A stretch of DNA of 40,169 nucleotides from Tissierella praeacuta_A (GTDB lineage Bacteria; Bacillota; Clostridia; Tissierellales; Tissierellaceae): assembly GCF_040396155.1 (NCBI RefSeq), contig NZ_JBEBOY010000027.1:1-40169 (forward strand), written 5' to 3'. A program made the position numbers and the translations under genes. The notes beneath the pieces were generated by a model. The model did not search any database. It was not told the DNA's origin and saw nothing but the letters and a program-made list of their open reading frames with translations. Numbering within the stretch: the first letter of the stretch is position 1; each line of letters begins with the position of its first letter. Below are positions 17,257 through 25,789 of this stretch, one piece after another.

Positions 17257-17821
17257 AATCCAAGTATTTATCCTCAAGCTTTTTTAACAGAGCAATATAT
17301 TTTTCTTGGATACCAGCCTCAACTGCCAATTCCTCTACCTTTTTACATTGGTCTTCAACAAAGGCTTTGCTACTGTTGCTTAACATATTTTCAGCGAATT
17401 TATATAAGGCAGTATTTTCTTTTTCGATATGTCTATTCAATAAATCCCCATAGGAAATGGAATTAGCTATAATATCTAGTCTTGCTTCATCATCTTGGGT
17501 TTTGAAGTTTTCTAATGCCTTTTCAAGATTAGACATATAGAGTCTTCCCATATCATGCTCTATATACATTCCAGTAATAGCTCCTGATTTTGCTAATCTT
17601 TCAATTTCTTTATTCATAGTTTCGAATAATATATTTTCTTCCTTACCATGATGATGTTTATCAGCATAGTTTCTTACAAAATCAATGACTATATGAAAAT
17701 CAGCTATATCATAATCAGAATTAATCATAAGATTATAGCAAAGTTTCCTAATTACTTTTAACATTCTTCTAATATTTGAATGTTCTTCAACCATTATTTT
17801 TATAGATTCCAAGATATTCAC
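17255..17821 (-). CDS. Hemerythrin-like (HHE domain) protein
   Basis: A 188-residue four-helix protein with hemerythrin-type ligands: EHSNIRRM near the start, HHHGKEENILF (about 56-66), YIEHDMGR (about 87) and HIEKENTALY near 136. This His/Glu arrangement binds a diiron centre. Family members bind oxygen or nitric oxide, or store and repair iron centres (the YtfE/ScdA type is related). No ScdA N-terminal domain is present. The AGGTGAA site lies before the ATG. It is divergent from the flavodiiron protein gene (132-base gap), and convergent with the Crp/Fnr gene; the grouping supports a role in oxygen or nitric oxide defence. Confidence 0.87.
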   Translation of the reverse strand: MNILESIKIMVEEHSNIRRMLKVIRKLCYNLMINSDYDIADFHIVIDFVRNYADKHHHGKEENILFETMNKEIERLAKSGAITGMYIEHDMGRLYMSNLEKALENFKTQDDEARLDIIANSISYGDLLNRHIEKENTALYKFAENMLSNSSKAFVEDQCKKVEELAVEAGIQEKYIALLKKLEDKYLD

Positions 17822-17953
17822 CTCATAAAGTATTCTTTTTATGATTTTACCCTTGTTTATATAAAAAATAACAAACTAATAATATTTTATAATGAAAATG
17901 GGTAAATATAATTTAAGATTAAATAAAAAAACTGATTAAAAGGAGGTTATACG

Positions 17954-19141
17954 ATGAGCCTTAAGATAACTGATAAAGTAACATGGGTAGGAAAAATAGA
18001 TTGGGAATTAAGAAGGTTTCATGGAGATGAATACTCGACACATAGGGGATCTTCCTACAATTCATATTTAATTAGAGATAAGAAAACAGTACTTATTGAT
18101 ACAGTGTGGGAGCCATTTGCAGAAGAATATGTTGAAAAATTAAAGAAAGAAATCGACTTAAAAGAGATTGACTATATAATTGCACAGCATTCAGAGATAG
18201 ATCATAGTGGAGCATTACCATTACTAATGAAAGAAATGCCAAATACTCCAATATATTGTACAGCTAATGGTGCGAAAATATTAAAGGGACATTTCCATGA
18301 GGATTGGAATTTTATAGAGGTAAAAACAGGTGATACGCTAGATATAGGAGATTCAACATTAACCTTTGTAGAAGCAAGAATGCTTCATTGGCCAGACAGT
18401 ATGATGACTTATATGAGTGGAGAAAGTATATTATTTAGTAATGATGCCTTTGGGCAACATTTTGCATCAGATTTAATGTATAATGACTTGGTGGATCAGG
18501 CGGAGTTATATCAAGAAGCTATTAAGTACTATGCTAATATATTGACACCATTTAGTTCATTAGTAACTAAGAAAATAGAAGAAGTTCTAAGCTTAAATTT
18601 ACCCCTAAATATGATAGCGACATCCCATGGAGTTATTTGGAGAAATAACCCAGCACAGATAGTAGAAAAATACTTGGAATGGGCAAATGCATATCAGGAA
18701 AATCAAATTACAATAGTATATGATACTATGTGGAATGGTACAAGAAGAATGGCAGAAGCAATAGCAGAAGGTATTAAATCCGTAGATAAGGATGTAACTG
18801 TGAAACTATATAATGCGGCAAATTCAGATAAGAATGATGTAATAACTGAATTATTTAGAGCAAAGGCTATATTATTTGGTTCATCTACAGTTAATAAGAG
18901 TATAATGCATGCAACTGCCGGGATTTTAGAGATGATAAAAGGAATAGGATTTAAGAATAAAAAAGCAGCAGCATTTGGATCCTATGGATGGTCAGGAGAG
19001 TCTGTAGCAGTAATCGAGCAAAAATTAAATGATGCAAAACTTGAGTTGATTCAAGATGGAATAAAAGAGCTTTGGAATCCAGATGAAAAAGCCGTAAGAA
19101 GATGTATAGAATTTGGAAAGGAATTTGCAGGAAAACTATAG
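17954..19141 (+). CDS. fprA: Flavodiiron protein (FprA type), oxygen/nitric oxide reductase
   Basis: A 395-residue two-domain enzyme. The N-terminal metallo-beta-lactamase-like domain has the diiron ligands: HSEIDH (H-x-E-x-D-H, about 79-84), the later His in ARMLHWPDSM, Asp in SNDAFGQH and His in SHGVIW. From about residue 253 a flavodoxin domain begins (TIVYDTMWNGTRRMAEAIA, FMN phosphate loop). Such proteins reduce oxygen to water and/or nitric oxide to nitrous oxide, with electrons from rubredoxin. No fused rubredoxin is present and none lies nearby. AAAAGGAGG precedes the ATG. It completes the redox-stress group with the hemerythrin-like protein and the Crp/Fnr regulator. Confidence 0.93.
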   Translation: MSLKITDKVTWVGKIDWELRRFHGDEYSTHRGSSYNSYLIRDKKTVLIDTVWEPFAEEYVEKLKKEIDLKEIDYIIAQHSEIDHSGALPLLMKEMPNTPIYCTANGAKILKGHFHEDWNFIEVKTGDTLDIGDSTLTFVEARMLHWPDSMMTYMSGESILFSNDAFGQHFASDLMYNDLVDQAELYQEAIKYYANILTPFSSLVTKKIEEVLSLNLPLNMIATSHGVIWRNNPAQIVEKYLEWANAYQENQITIVYDTMWNGTRRMAEAIAEGIKSVDKDVTVKLYNAANSDKNDVITELFRAKAILFGSSTVNKSIMHATAGILEMIKGIGFKNKKAAAFGSYGWSGESVAVIEQKLNDAKLELIQDGIKELWNPDEKAVRRCIEFGKEFAGKL

Positions 19142-19175
19142 AATATAATAATTAATGACAGCTCCTACAAGGATA

Positions 19176-19191
19176 TTCCGTAAAAGCGGAA
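19176..19191. promoter_or_regulatory. Candidate sigma-54 activator site upstream of lysA
   Basis: TTCCG-TAAAAG-CGGAA is a 16-bp dyad about 98 bases upstream of the -24 element at 19274. It resembles the dyad at 23453-23468 read on the other strand (TTCCG-AAAATA-TGGAA). Spacing and distance fit an enhancer for the activator encoded at 21492. Confidence 0.45.
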
Positions 19192-19272
19192 AATGAAATA
19201 AAAAACAGGAAAAATGATTAATAGTTTTAATATATGTCAGGTTAAATATTAGCAATAAGCTATTTATTTACT

Positions 19273-19288
19273 TGGCATATTTTTTGCT
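19273..19288 (+). promoter_or_regulatory. Sigma-54 (-24/-12) promoter for lysA-dppA
   Basis: TGGCATATTTTTTGCT matches the consensus TGGCAYR-N4-TTGCW at every key base. The GG (19274-19275) and GC (19286-19287) pairs have the invariant 12-base offset. The predicted start is near 19299, ahead of the AGAGGAG site and the ATG at 19332. Confidence 0.85.
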
Positions 19289-19331
19289 TATAATTAATTA
19301 TATAAACTATTTTGTAGAGGAGTTGTTATTA

Positions 19332-20594
19332 ATGAATAATTTTATATTTGCAGGATGCGATACAGTTAAATTAGCTGAAAAATATAAGACACCTCTTTAT
19401 GTAATGTCAGAGGATTATATTAAAGATAGACTAAAGGAAATCAAAGAAAATTTTTTAGATAAATATCCTAAAACTATGGCTGTATATGCTAGTAAAGCAT
19501 TTTTGACTAAGGAAATAGCTAGAATTGTAAAGGAATCAGAGGTAGGAATGGATGTAGTATCTGGTGGTGAACTTTATACTGCTATTCAGGTTGATTTTCC
19601 TATGGAGAAGATAATTTTTCACGGTAACAATAAAACAATAGATGAATTGGAACTGGCAATAGAAAATAATGTAGGAAGAATAGTCGTAGACCATTTAGAA
19701 GAAATGGACATCATTGAAGACATAGCAAAGAAACATAATAAAAAAGTTCATATACTATTTAGAATAAGTCCCGGTATAAATAGTCATACACATAAATATA
19801 TTCAGACTGGGCAAGTAGATTCAAAATTTGGTATTCCATTAGAGGAAAGAAGCATAAAATTAGCAATGGAAAAGGTTTTAAAATTGAAATACACCGAATT
19901 AGTAGGTTTTCATTTTCATATAGGCTCTCAAATTTCAGATAATGAGAATCATATTAAGGCTATTAAAATAATTACTCAATTGATTAAAAAGGTTAAAGAT
20001 GAATATGGATTTAGAGTCAAGGAATTAAATACTGGTGGAGGATATGGTATTCATTATTCAGAAGATGAGAAAAGAAAACCTCTAGCTTATTTTACAGACT
20101 CCATTATAAAAGAAATAGAGGAAAGGTGTAAAGAATATGATTTAGAAAGACCATTAGTAATAATAGAACCTGGTAGATGGGTAGTAGGGGAAGCAGGTAT
20201 TACAATTTATACAATAGGAGCTATTAAAGAGATTCCGGGAATACGGACTTATGTTTCAATTGATGGTGGAATGCCTGATAATCCAAGACCTAGTCTATAT
20301 GAAGCTAAATATGAGGCAATTGTTGCAAATAAAGTGGATGAAGAACCAACAGATTTAGTCACTATAGCAGGAAAATGCTGTGAATCTGGTGATATTTTAA
20401 TCTGGGATTTGAAGCTGCCGAAGGTAAAAGCAGGAGATAAACTAGCAGTGCTTTCAACAGGAGCTTATAATTACTCTATGTCAAGTAATTATAATAGAAT
20501 ACCAAGACCTGCTGTAGTTATGGTATCAGAGGGAAAAGATAGATTAATAGTTAAAAGAGAAACCTATGATGATATATTGAGAAATGATATATAA
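19332..20594 (+). CDS. lysA: Diaminopimelate decarboxylase
   Basis: The ATG at 19332 is chosen because AGAGGAG precedes it; a longer reading from 19272 would start inside the -24/-12 promoter. The product is about 420 residues, the normal length. It is a fold-III PLP enzyme: AVYASKAF carries the Schiff-base Lys, then GMDVVSGGEL, FHFHIGSQI, LNTGGGYG, IEPGRWVVGE, and CCESGDIL near the C-terminus, the diagnostic Cys-Glu-Ser region. It converts meso-diaminopimelate to L-lysine. LysA usually sits with lysine-biosynthesis genes; here it heads a sigma-54-driven group with dppA and peptide-degradation genes, so use of meso-DAP from cell-wall peptides is the likelier role. The dppA gene follows after 35 bases. 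Confidence 0.9.
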   Translation: MNNFIFAGCDTVKLAEKYKTPLYVMSEDYIKDRLKEIKENFLDKYPKTMAVYASKAFLTKEIARIVKESEVGMDVVSGGELYTAIQVDFPMEKIIFHGNNKTIDELELAIENNVGRIVVDHLEEMDIIEDIAKKHNKKVHILFRISPGINSHTHKYIQTGQVDSKFGIPLEERSIKLAMEKVLKLKYTELVGFHFHIGSQISDNENHIKAIKIITQLIKKVKDEYGFRVKELNTGGGYGIHYSEDEKRKPLAYFTDSIIKEIEERCKEYDLERPLVIIEPGRWVVGEAGITIYTIGAIKEIPGIRTYVSIDGGMPDNPRPSLYEAKYEAIVANKVDEEPTDLVTIAGKCCESGDILIWDLKLPKVKAGDKLAVLSTGAYNYSMSSNYNRIPRPAVVMVSEGKDRLIVKRETYDDILRNDI

Positions 20595-20629
20595 TGGATG
20601 TAGAATTTAAATAAAAAGGAGTTGGGAGA

Positions 20630-21427
20630 ATGAAAGTTTATATTAGTGTAGATATTGAAGGTATAACGGGGGTGACTAATTGGAATGAAACTGAATTAGG
20701 CCATAGTGAACATATATGGGCTGCTAATCAGATGACAAAAGAAACTATAGCTGCATGTGAAGCAGCAATAGAAATGGGAGCAAAAGAAATAGTGGTAAAG
20801 GATGCCCATGATTCTGCAAGAAACATAGATATATCCAAACTTCCTATAGAAGCATTAGTTATAAGAGGTTGGACATATTCACCAGAGTCAATGATGGCAG
20901 GTATAGATGAAAGCTTTGATGCTGCTATTTTTATAGGATATCATTCTGCAGCAGGATATAATGGAAATCCATTGGCTCATACAATGGATTCTCAAAAAAT
21001 AACATATATAAAGATAAATGGAGAAGTAGCATCAGAATTCACAATAAATGCATTAATAGCAGCATATTATGGAGTTCCTGTAGTGTTTTTATCCGGCGAT
21101 AAGATGCTCTGTGAAAAGTCTAAGGAATTAGTCCCAAATATGGAAACAGCAGCAGTAAAATCTGGGGAAGGAGACTCTACATTTAATATGCATCCAGATA
21201 AGGCTTGTGAATATATAAGAAATGGTGTAAAAGAAGGATTAAAAACAATTAAAGAGTGTAAGATAGAATCTCCAAAGGAATTTAAACTAGAAATAAGATT
21301 TTCAGAACATAAATATGCAAATAGGGCAAGATACTATCCAGGAGCAAAGCTTATAGATGATCATACAGTAGAATATATGGCAAAGGATATCCAAGATATG
21401 ATAACTGCTAGGATGTTTATGTCATAA
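20630..21427 (+). CDS. dppA: D-aminopeptidase, peptidase family M55 (DppA)
   Basis: A 265-residue zinc peptidase. The start (KVYISVDIEGITGV) with the metal-binding D-x-E, the KDAHDSARNI segment, GYHSAAG, and HTMDSQ are hallmark regions of family M55. Bacillus subtilis DppA forms a decamer and releases N-terminal D-amino acids such as from D-Ala-D-Ala and D-Ala-Gly-Gly. No signal peptide is seen, so it acts on imported peptides in the cytoplasm. AAAAGGAG precedes the ATG. It lies between lysA and the sigma-54 activator gene, and shares the lysA promoter. Confidence 0.92.
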   Translation: MKVYISVDIEGITGVTNWNETELGHSEHIWAANQMTKETIAACEAAIEMGAKEIVVKDAHDSARNIDISKLPIEALVIRGWTYSPESMMAGIDESFDAAIFIGYHSAAGYNGNPLAHTMDSQKITYIKINGEVASEFTINALIAAYYGVPVVFLSGDKMLCEKSKELVPNMETAAVKSGEGDSTFNMHPDKACEYIRNGVKEGLKTIKECKIESPKEFKLEIRFSEHKYANRARYYPGAKLIDDHTVEYMAKDIQDMITARMFMS

Positions 21428-21491
21428 AATACTATTAGAACAATCCCTATCATGATATAATTAAGTAACAATATATCTAAAGGGTGATTAA

Positions 21492-23348
21492 ATGTCTTCT
21501 AATGCAAATTCTTATGTAAAAACATTTACCAATATGATGTCAGAAGGTTTTATAGTAATAGATAATGAAGCTAAAATACAAATTTATAATGATAAAGCAA
21601 AAGAAATATTTGGGATAAAATACGATGGGCAAAGTAACCATGATAGAGGAAAACTTAATATAGGAGATATAGTTATTATTGCTGATAATTCAATTGGACA
21701 GGATGACGGAAAATTAGATTCAGATTCATTCAGATTGTTAGGAATAAAAGATAATGTAAGAGATGGTGATTCGGTAATTGCCATTGGATTGTTTAAAAAG
21801 TCTGGAATATCAAGTCCGATATTTAAGGTCTTGAAAAATGGGCATAAAGAAGATATACTATTAATAAAAACTAATTTTCTGGAAATTGACATAGAAGTTG
21901 AAATAAACTTCATAAATAAGATAACCTCCATTAAGGTAAGAGATGAAAAATTTATAATGAGTTATATCAATGCAATAGGGAATATGGTAATTTTAGATGG
22001 GAATACAAAGAAAATGAAATTTTATCAATCTCATGGATATACGGCCAGAGGAGAAAGCATAAATGATATATTAAAAGGGAAAGAATATAGAGCCAAAGGT
22101 CAAGAGACTGAAGCCTTAGATGTAATTGGAAAAAATATATTTGAAATCCATAAATCCGATTCCATAATCCAACAATTTTTTAATGTAGCTAAAGGAGAGA
22201 ATATTAGCTATAAGGATAAATTTGAGGAGATAAATGGATATCCTACAATGTGTACACTTTTGCCTGTAGAAGATGAAAATAAAAGAATAGGTGCTGCATT
22301 AAAAGTAGAAGATATTTCAGAAATAAAAAGAATTATAATGGAAAGGGATAATGCAATTAACCAGTTAGAAAAAGCACAATCTCAGCTTATTGAAGAAAAA
22401 AGGTTAATTAAAGCTTTTCCCAATTTTGTAGGGGATAGTCAAGAGATTGAACATGTCAAGAGAATGGCTCTAAAGGCTTCTAAAACTAATTCAAATGTAT
22501 TGATACTTGGAGAAAGTGGAACAGGTAAGACTATTTTAGCAAAGGCAATTCATGAAAATAGCAAGTTAAAAGACAAACCATTTATTCATGTTAATTGTGG
22601 TGCAATACCAGAAACATTATTGGAGTCCGAACTTTTTGGTTATGAGAAAGGTGCTTTTACAGGGGCAAGAGCAGAAGGTAAAAAAGGATTCTTTGAGATT
22701 GCAAACAATGGAACCATATTTTTAGATGAAATTGGAGATATATCTACGAATTTACAAGTTAAATTATTGCAGGTTATTCAGGAGAAATGTTTTTATAGGG
22801 TAGGTGGAACTGAAAGTATTACTGTAAATATAAGGATTATTGCTGCTACCAATAAAAACTTAGAAGATGAAATGACAAAGGGAAATTTCAGGGAAGATTT
22901 ATACTATAGAATAAATGTATTTCCAATATGGATACCGCCTCTAAGAGAAAGAAAGCAGGATATAATAGCATTGGTAGATTTGGTACTTCCTAAGATATTT
23001 CATGAAATAGGTTGTAAACCAAAGAGAATTTCTTCAGAGGCAATTAATTTAATATTAAAATATAATTGGCCTGGCAATGTAAGGGAATTGGAAAATATTT
23101 TGGAAAGAGCTGTTAACTTAGCAGAAGGAAACAATATACTTTCGAAACATATAACCTTGAAGCCTAATAAACAAGAAAGTAAAGATGTGGGGAGAACTTC
23201 ATTAAAAGATTACTTGGAAGAATACGAGAAAACTATTATAAAGAGGACATTATTGGCTTGCAAAGGAGATAAGAAAAAGGCAATGGAGACTCTAAATATT
23301 AGCAAGACTACATTTTATGAGAAAATAAAAAAATATAATATAGAATAA
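21492..23348 (+). CDS. Sigma-54-dependent transcriptional activator with PAS-type sensor
   Basis: A 618-residue activator. Residues about 1-55 resemble a PAS domain start (MMSEGFIVIDNEAKIQIYNDKAKEIFGI); a second PAS-like part ends near 290 (GAALKVEDISEIKRI), followed by a short coiled coil. The AAA+ domain has GESGTGKT (about 339-346), ELFGYEKGAFTGA (sigma-54 contact loop, about 380-392) and FLDEIGD (about 411). A Fis-type helix-turn-helix closes the protein (KKAMETLNISKTTFYEKIKKY). The ligand is unknown; there is no phosphorylation receiver domain, so it senses a small molecule directly. AAGGGTGA precedes the ATG. Three -24/-12 promoters nearby make it the obvious local activator. A terminator follows. 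Confidence 0.92.
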   Translation: MSSNANSYVKTFTNMMSEGFIVIDNEAKIQIYNDKAKEIFGIKYDGQSNHDRGKLNIGDIVIIADNSIGQDDGKLDSDSFRLLGIKDNVRDGDSVIAIGLFKKSGISSPIFKVLKNGHKEDILLIKTNFLEIDIEVEINFINKITSIKVRDEKFIMSYINAIGNMVILDGNTKKMKFYQSHGYTARGESINDILKGKEYRAKGQETEALDVIGKNIFEIHKSDSIIQQFFNVAKGENISYKDKFEEINGYPTMCTLLPVEDENKRIGAALKVEDISEIKRIIMERDNAINQLEKAQSQLIEEKRLIKAFPNFVGDSQEIEHVKRMALKASKTNSNVLILGESGTGKTILAKAIHENSKLKDKPFIHVNCGAIPETLLESELFGYEKGAFTGARAEGKKGFFEIANNGTIFLDEIGDISTNLQVKLLQVIQEKCFYRVGGTESITVNIRIIAATNKNLEDEMTKGNFREDLYYRINVFPIWIPPLRERKQDIIALVDLVLPKIFHEIGCKPKRISSEAINLILKYNWPGNVRELENILERAVNLAEGNNILSKHITLKPNKQESKDVGRTSLKDYLEEYEKTIIKRTLLACKGDKKKAMETLNISKTTFYEKIKKYNIE

Positions 23349-23352
23349 AATG

Positions 23353-23380
23353 ACCAAGGGAGATAACCCCTTGGTATTAT
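23353..23380 (+). terminator. Terminator after the sigma-54 activator gene
   Basis: ACCAAGGG (23353-23360) pairs with CCCTTGGT (23368-23375), followed by ATTATTTTA. It opens the 319-base gap before spmA, which also holds the 23453 dyad and the 23606 promoter; the rest shows nothing notable. Confidence 0.65.
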
Positions 23381-23452
23381 TTTATACTTATAGATTCTCA
23401 TTGTTTTAAATAGGTTTAATAAATTTATGATATAATGGAAGTTGTCCAATTA

Positions 23453-23468
23453 TTCCATATTTTCGGAA
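23453..23468. promoter_or_regulatory. Candidate sigma-54 activator site upstream of spmA
   Basis: TTCC-ATATTTTC-GGAA is a 16-bp dyad 154 bases upstream of the -24 GG. Its complement, TTCCGAAAATATGGAA, agrees with the 19176 dyad in the pattern TTCCGnAAAnnnGGAA. Confidence 0.4.
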
Positions 23469-23605
23469 CATAGTCCCATTTACCGTATAATTCGAAGAGG
23501 AATTTATATATAAGTAAGGAAAATATAAGTTAAATAAAGATGGACAAGTTATCTTATAAACAGAAATAAATTATTAGGAAGTTAATATATTAAAGTTTTA
23601 AATTA

Positions 23606-23621
23606 TGGCATATTAATTGCA
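23606..23621 (+). promoter_or_regulatory. Sigma-54 (-24/-12) promoter for spmAB-ykfA
   Basis: TGGCATATTAATTGCA matches the consensus at every key base; GG at 23607-23608, GC at 23619-23620. The predicted start is near 23632, about 20 bases before the AAAGGAGG site. Confidence 0.85.
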
Positions 23622-23667
23622 ATAAATTTTCTTGCAATTAAATATAAAAATTAAAGGAGGTATTTTA

Positions 23668-24270
23668 ATGATTAACTTTATTTGGGCAGGCATGCTTATC
23701 ATTGGATTTGTAGTTGGAGCCCTCACAGGAAACATTGAAGCAGTTACAAATGCAGCTATTGATAATGCAAAAACAGGTGTAGAGTTAGCTTTAGGACTTA
23801 TTGGCTTAATGACCTTATGGCTAGGACTTATGAAAATTGCAGAGGATTCAGGATTAGTTGAGAAACTTGCAAAGGCATTAAGACCATTAATGGTTAGGTT
23901 ATTCCCTGATGTTCCACCTGAACATCCTGCCATGGGTGCAATGATAATGAATATTGCTGCAAATATGTTAGGATTAGGTAATGCTGCTACTCCATTGGGA
24001 TTGAAAGCAATGCAGGAATTACAAAAGTTAAACGATGACAAAGAAACAGCAACAGATGCAATGGTCACATTCTTGGCTATTAATACTTCCTCAGTAACTT
24101 TGATTCCTGCCACTACTATTGGAATATTAGTTGCAGCAGGGGCAAAAAATCCTACTGAAATAATTGGACCAACATTAGTAGCTACAACAGTATCTACAGT
24201 TGTTGCAATTATTGCTTCTAAGATATTTCAAAAGCTACCCAAGTATCAGATGAAAAAGGTTAATAACTAA
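23668..24270 (+). CDS. spmA: SpmA-like membrane protein (nucleoside-recognition/Gate domain)
   Basis: The ATG at 23668 follows AAAGGAGG; an in-frame TTG at 23632 coincides with the predicted transcription start and is not a start codon. The product is about 200 residues with four to five hydrophobic helices. Segments such as ALGLIGLMTLWLGLMKIAE, GAMIMNIAANMLGLGNAATP and LIPATTIGI are characteristic of SpmA, one half of the SpmA/SpmB pair with Gate-type domains related to transporters. SpmA/B are named for spore core dehydration in Bacillus. Here a sigma-54 promoter directly upstream and peptide-catabolism neighbours suggest a transport role instead. The spmB gene follows after 22 bases. Confidence 0.87.
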   Translation: MINFIWAGMLIIGFVVGALTGNIEAVTNAAIDNAKTGVELALGLIGLMTLWLGLMKIAEDSGLVEKLAKALRPLMVRLFPDVPPEHPAMGAMIMNIAANMLGLGNAATPLGLKAMQELQKLNDDKETATDAMVTFLAINTSSVTLIPATTIGILVAAGAKNPTEIIGPTLVATTVSTVVAIIASKIFQKLPKYQMKKVNN

Positions 24271-24292
24271 TATAACATAAGGGGGAAGATCA

Positions 24293-24832
24293 ATGTTTGT
24301 AAAAGTAATGGAAGCAATATCAGTTTATGCAATCCCTGTAATAATTGTTGGTTTTTTAGTCTTTGGCATGGCTAAAAAAATCAAAGTATATGAGTCCTTT
24401 ACAGAAGGAGCAAAGGAAGGATTTACTACAGCAGTAAAGATTATTCCGTTTTTAGTTGCTATGTTAGTATCTATAGGTGCTTTTAGAGCATCTGGTGCTA
24501 TGGATTTATTGACTAAGGCTTTAAGCCCTGTTACTAATTTTATTGGTATGCCAAGTGAAGTGCTGCCAATGGCATTTATGAGACCGCTATCTGGTGGTGG
24601 AGCTGAAGGAATAATGAGTTCTTTGGTAACAGACTATGGTCCAGAATCTTTAATAGGACGTATGGCGGCAGTTATGATGGGTTCAACAGAAACTACTTTT
24701 TATGTATTATCAGTATATTTTGGTTCAATATCAATCAAAAAACAAAGACATGCACTTCCAGTTGGACTATTGGCTGATTTAGCGGGACTGCTTACGGCTG
24801 TTTTAGTAACTAGACTATTCTTTGGAATGTAA
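24293..24832 (+). CDS. spmB: SpmB-like membrane protein (Gate domain)
   Basis: A 179-residue membrane protein, the SpmB half of the pair. It has four or five helices. PFLVAMLVSIGAFRASGAMD, MPSEVLPMAFMRPLSGGGAEG and MGSTETTFYVLSVYFGS are the conserved blocks of the family; related blocks occur in E. coli YjiG and in nucleoside transporters. AAGGGGGAAG precedes the ATG. It is followed after 24 bases by the LD-carboxypeptidase gene, an association that supports export or import of a product of peptide breakdown. The substrate is unknown. Confidence 0.87.
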   Translation: MFVKVMEAISVYAIPVIIVGFLVFGMAKKIKVYESFTEGAKEGFTTAVKIIPFLVAMLVSIGAFRASGAMDLLTKALSPVTNFIGMPSEVLPMAFMRPLSGGGAEGIMSSLVTDYGPESLIGRMAAVMMGSTETTFYVLSVYFGSISIKKQRHALPVGLLADLAGLLTAVLVTRLFFGM

Positions 24833-24856
24833 TATTTGGCATGGGGGGATGTAAAA

Positions 24857-25786
24857 GTGATTAAACCAAAGGCATTAAAATTAGGAGATACTATAGGGAT
24901 TATAGCTCCGTCTAGTCCCACAACAGAAGAAAAGGTTAAGAAGGCTCATGATAAGTTAATTGATATGGGATTTAAAGTAAAGATGGGAAAAAGTCCATAT
25001 AAAAGATATGGTTATTTATCAGGAAATGATAATATCAGAGCAGAAGATATAAATGAAATGTTTAATGATAAAGAAGTAAATGGAATTATATGTATTAGAG
25101 GAGGATATGGAACTCCACGCATTATTGACTTATTAGATTATGAGATTATAAGGAATAATCCAAAGGTGTTTGTTGGATATAGTGATATTACTGCGTTGCA
25201 TATATCTTTTACTCAAATAGCTAATTTAGTTACTTATCATGGTCCTATGGTGGTTTCAGACATGATTGATAATTTTTCTGATTTTTCTAAGGACAACCTT
25301 TTCCGGGCTATTATGAATACAGAGCCTATGGGTAAAATATCTAATCCTGAAGGAGAAGAAATCATTACTATAAATGGTGGTATAGCAGAAGGGCGTATAA
25401 TAGGTGGGAATCTATCTTTAATTGTTGATACTATAGGGACACCCTATGAAATTGATGTAAAGGGAAAGATTCTATTCATTGAAGAAGTAGGGGAAGAACC
25501 TTATAATATAGATAGGATGCTTAACCAGCTGAGATTATCAGGTAAACTACAAGAGGCTAATGGTATTATACTAGGAGATTTTAATGGATGTGAATCGGAA
25601 AATCCTAATGAAAATTTAACTTTAGAACAAGTGATTAATGACCAAATTAAACCAATTGGTAAACCAACCATATATAATCTACAGGCAGGACATTGTGATC
25701 CAATGGTTACATTACCCTTTGGTGTAAATACTAGATTAGATGCTGACAAAAAAGAACTTATAATATTGGAAAGCTGTACAGAATAA
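24857..25786 (+). CDS. ykfA: LD-carboxypeptidase, peptidase family S66 (YkfA/LdcA type)
   Basis: The GTG at 24857 is chosen because a GGGGGGA site lies just upstream; the in-frame TTG at 24836 has none. The product is about 309 residues. The start (LKLGDTIGIIAPSSP), GYSDITAL (catalytic Ser near 110), TYHGPM, GGNLSLI, EEVGEEPYNIDRML (catalytic Glu) and QAGHCDP (catalytic His near 277) define family S66. Such enzymes cut the L,D bond between meso-DAP and D-Ala in muropeptides; MccF members instead cleave microcin C-like compounds. No signal peptide, so it is cytoplasmic. In B. subtilis ykfA has the same neighbours, so muropeptide trimming is the best reading. Confidence 0.9.
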   Translation: MIKPKALKLGDTIGIIAPSSPTTEEKVKKAHDKLIDMGFKVKMGKSPYKRYGYLSGNDNIRAEDINEMFNDKEVNGIICIRGGYGTPRIIDLLDYEIIRNNPKVFVGYSDITALHISFTQIANLVTYHGPMVVSDMIDNFSDFSKDNLFRAIMNTEPMGKISNPEGEEIITINGGIAEGRIIGGNLSLIVDTIGTPYEIDVKGKILFIEEVGEEPYNIDRMLNQLRLSGKLQEANGIILGDFNGCESENPNENLTLEQVINDQIKPIGKPTIYNLQAGHCDPMVTLPFGVNTRLDADKKELIILESCTE

Positions 25787-25789
25787 AAA

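Noticed and set aside
17855..17877. Rex-like site TTGTT...AACAA between the hemerythrin and flavodiiron genes
   Set aside because: The half-sites are too far apart (22 rather than 18 bases in total) and the inner bases do not match.
19142..19331. Lysine riboswitch upstream of lysA
   Set aside because: The gap holds a -24/-12 promoter and a short dyad; most of it lies upstream of the predicted transcription start and the conserved lysine riboswitch core is absent.
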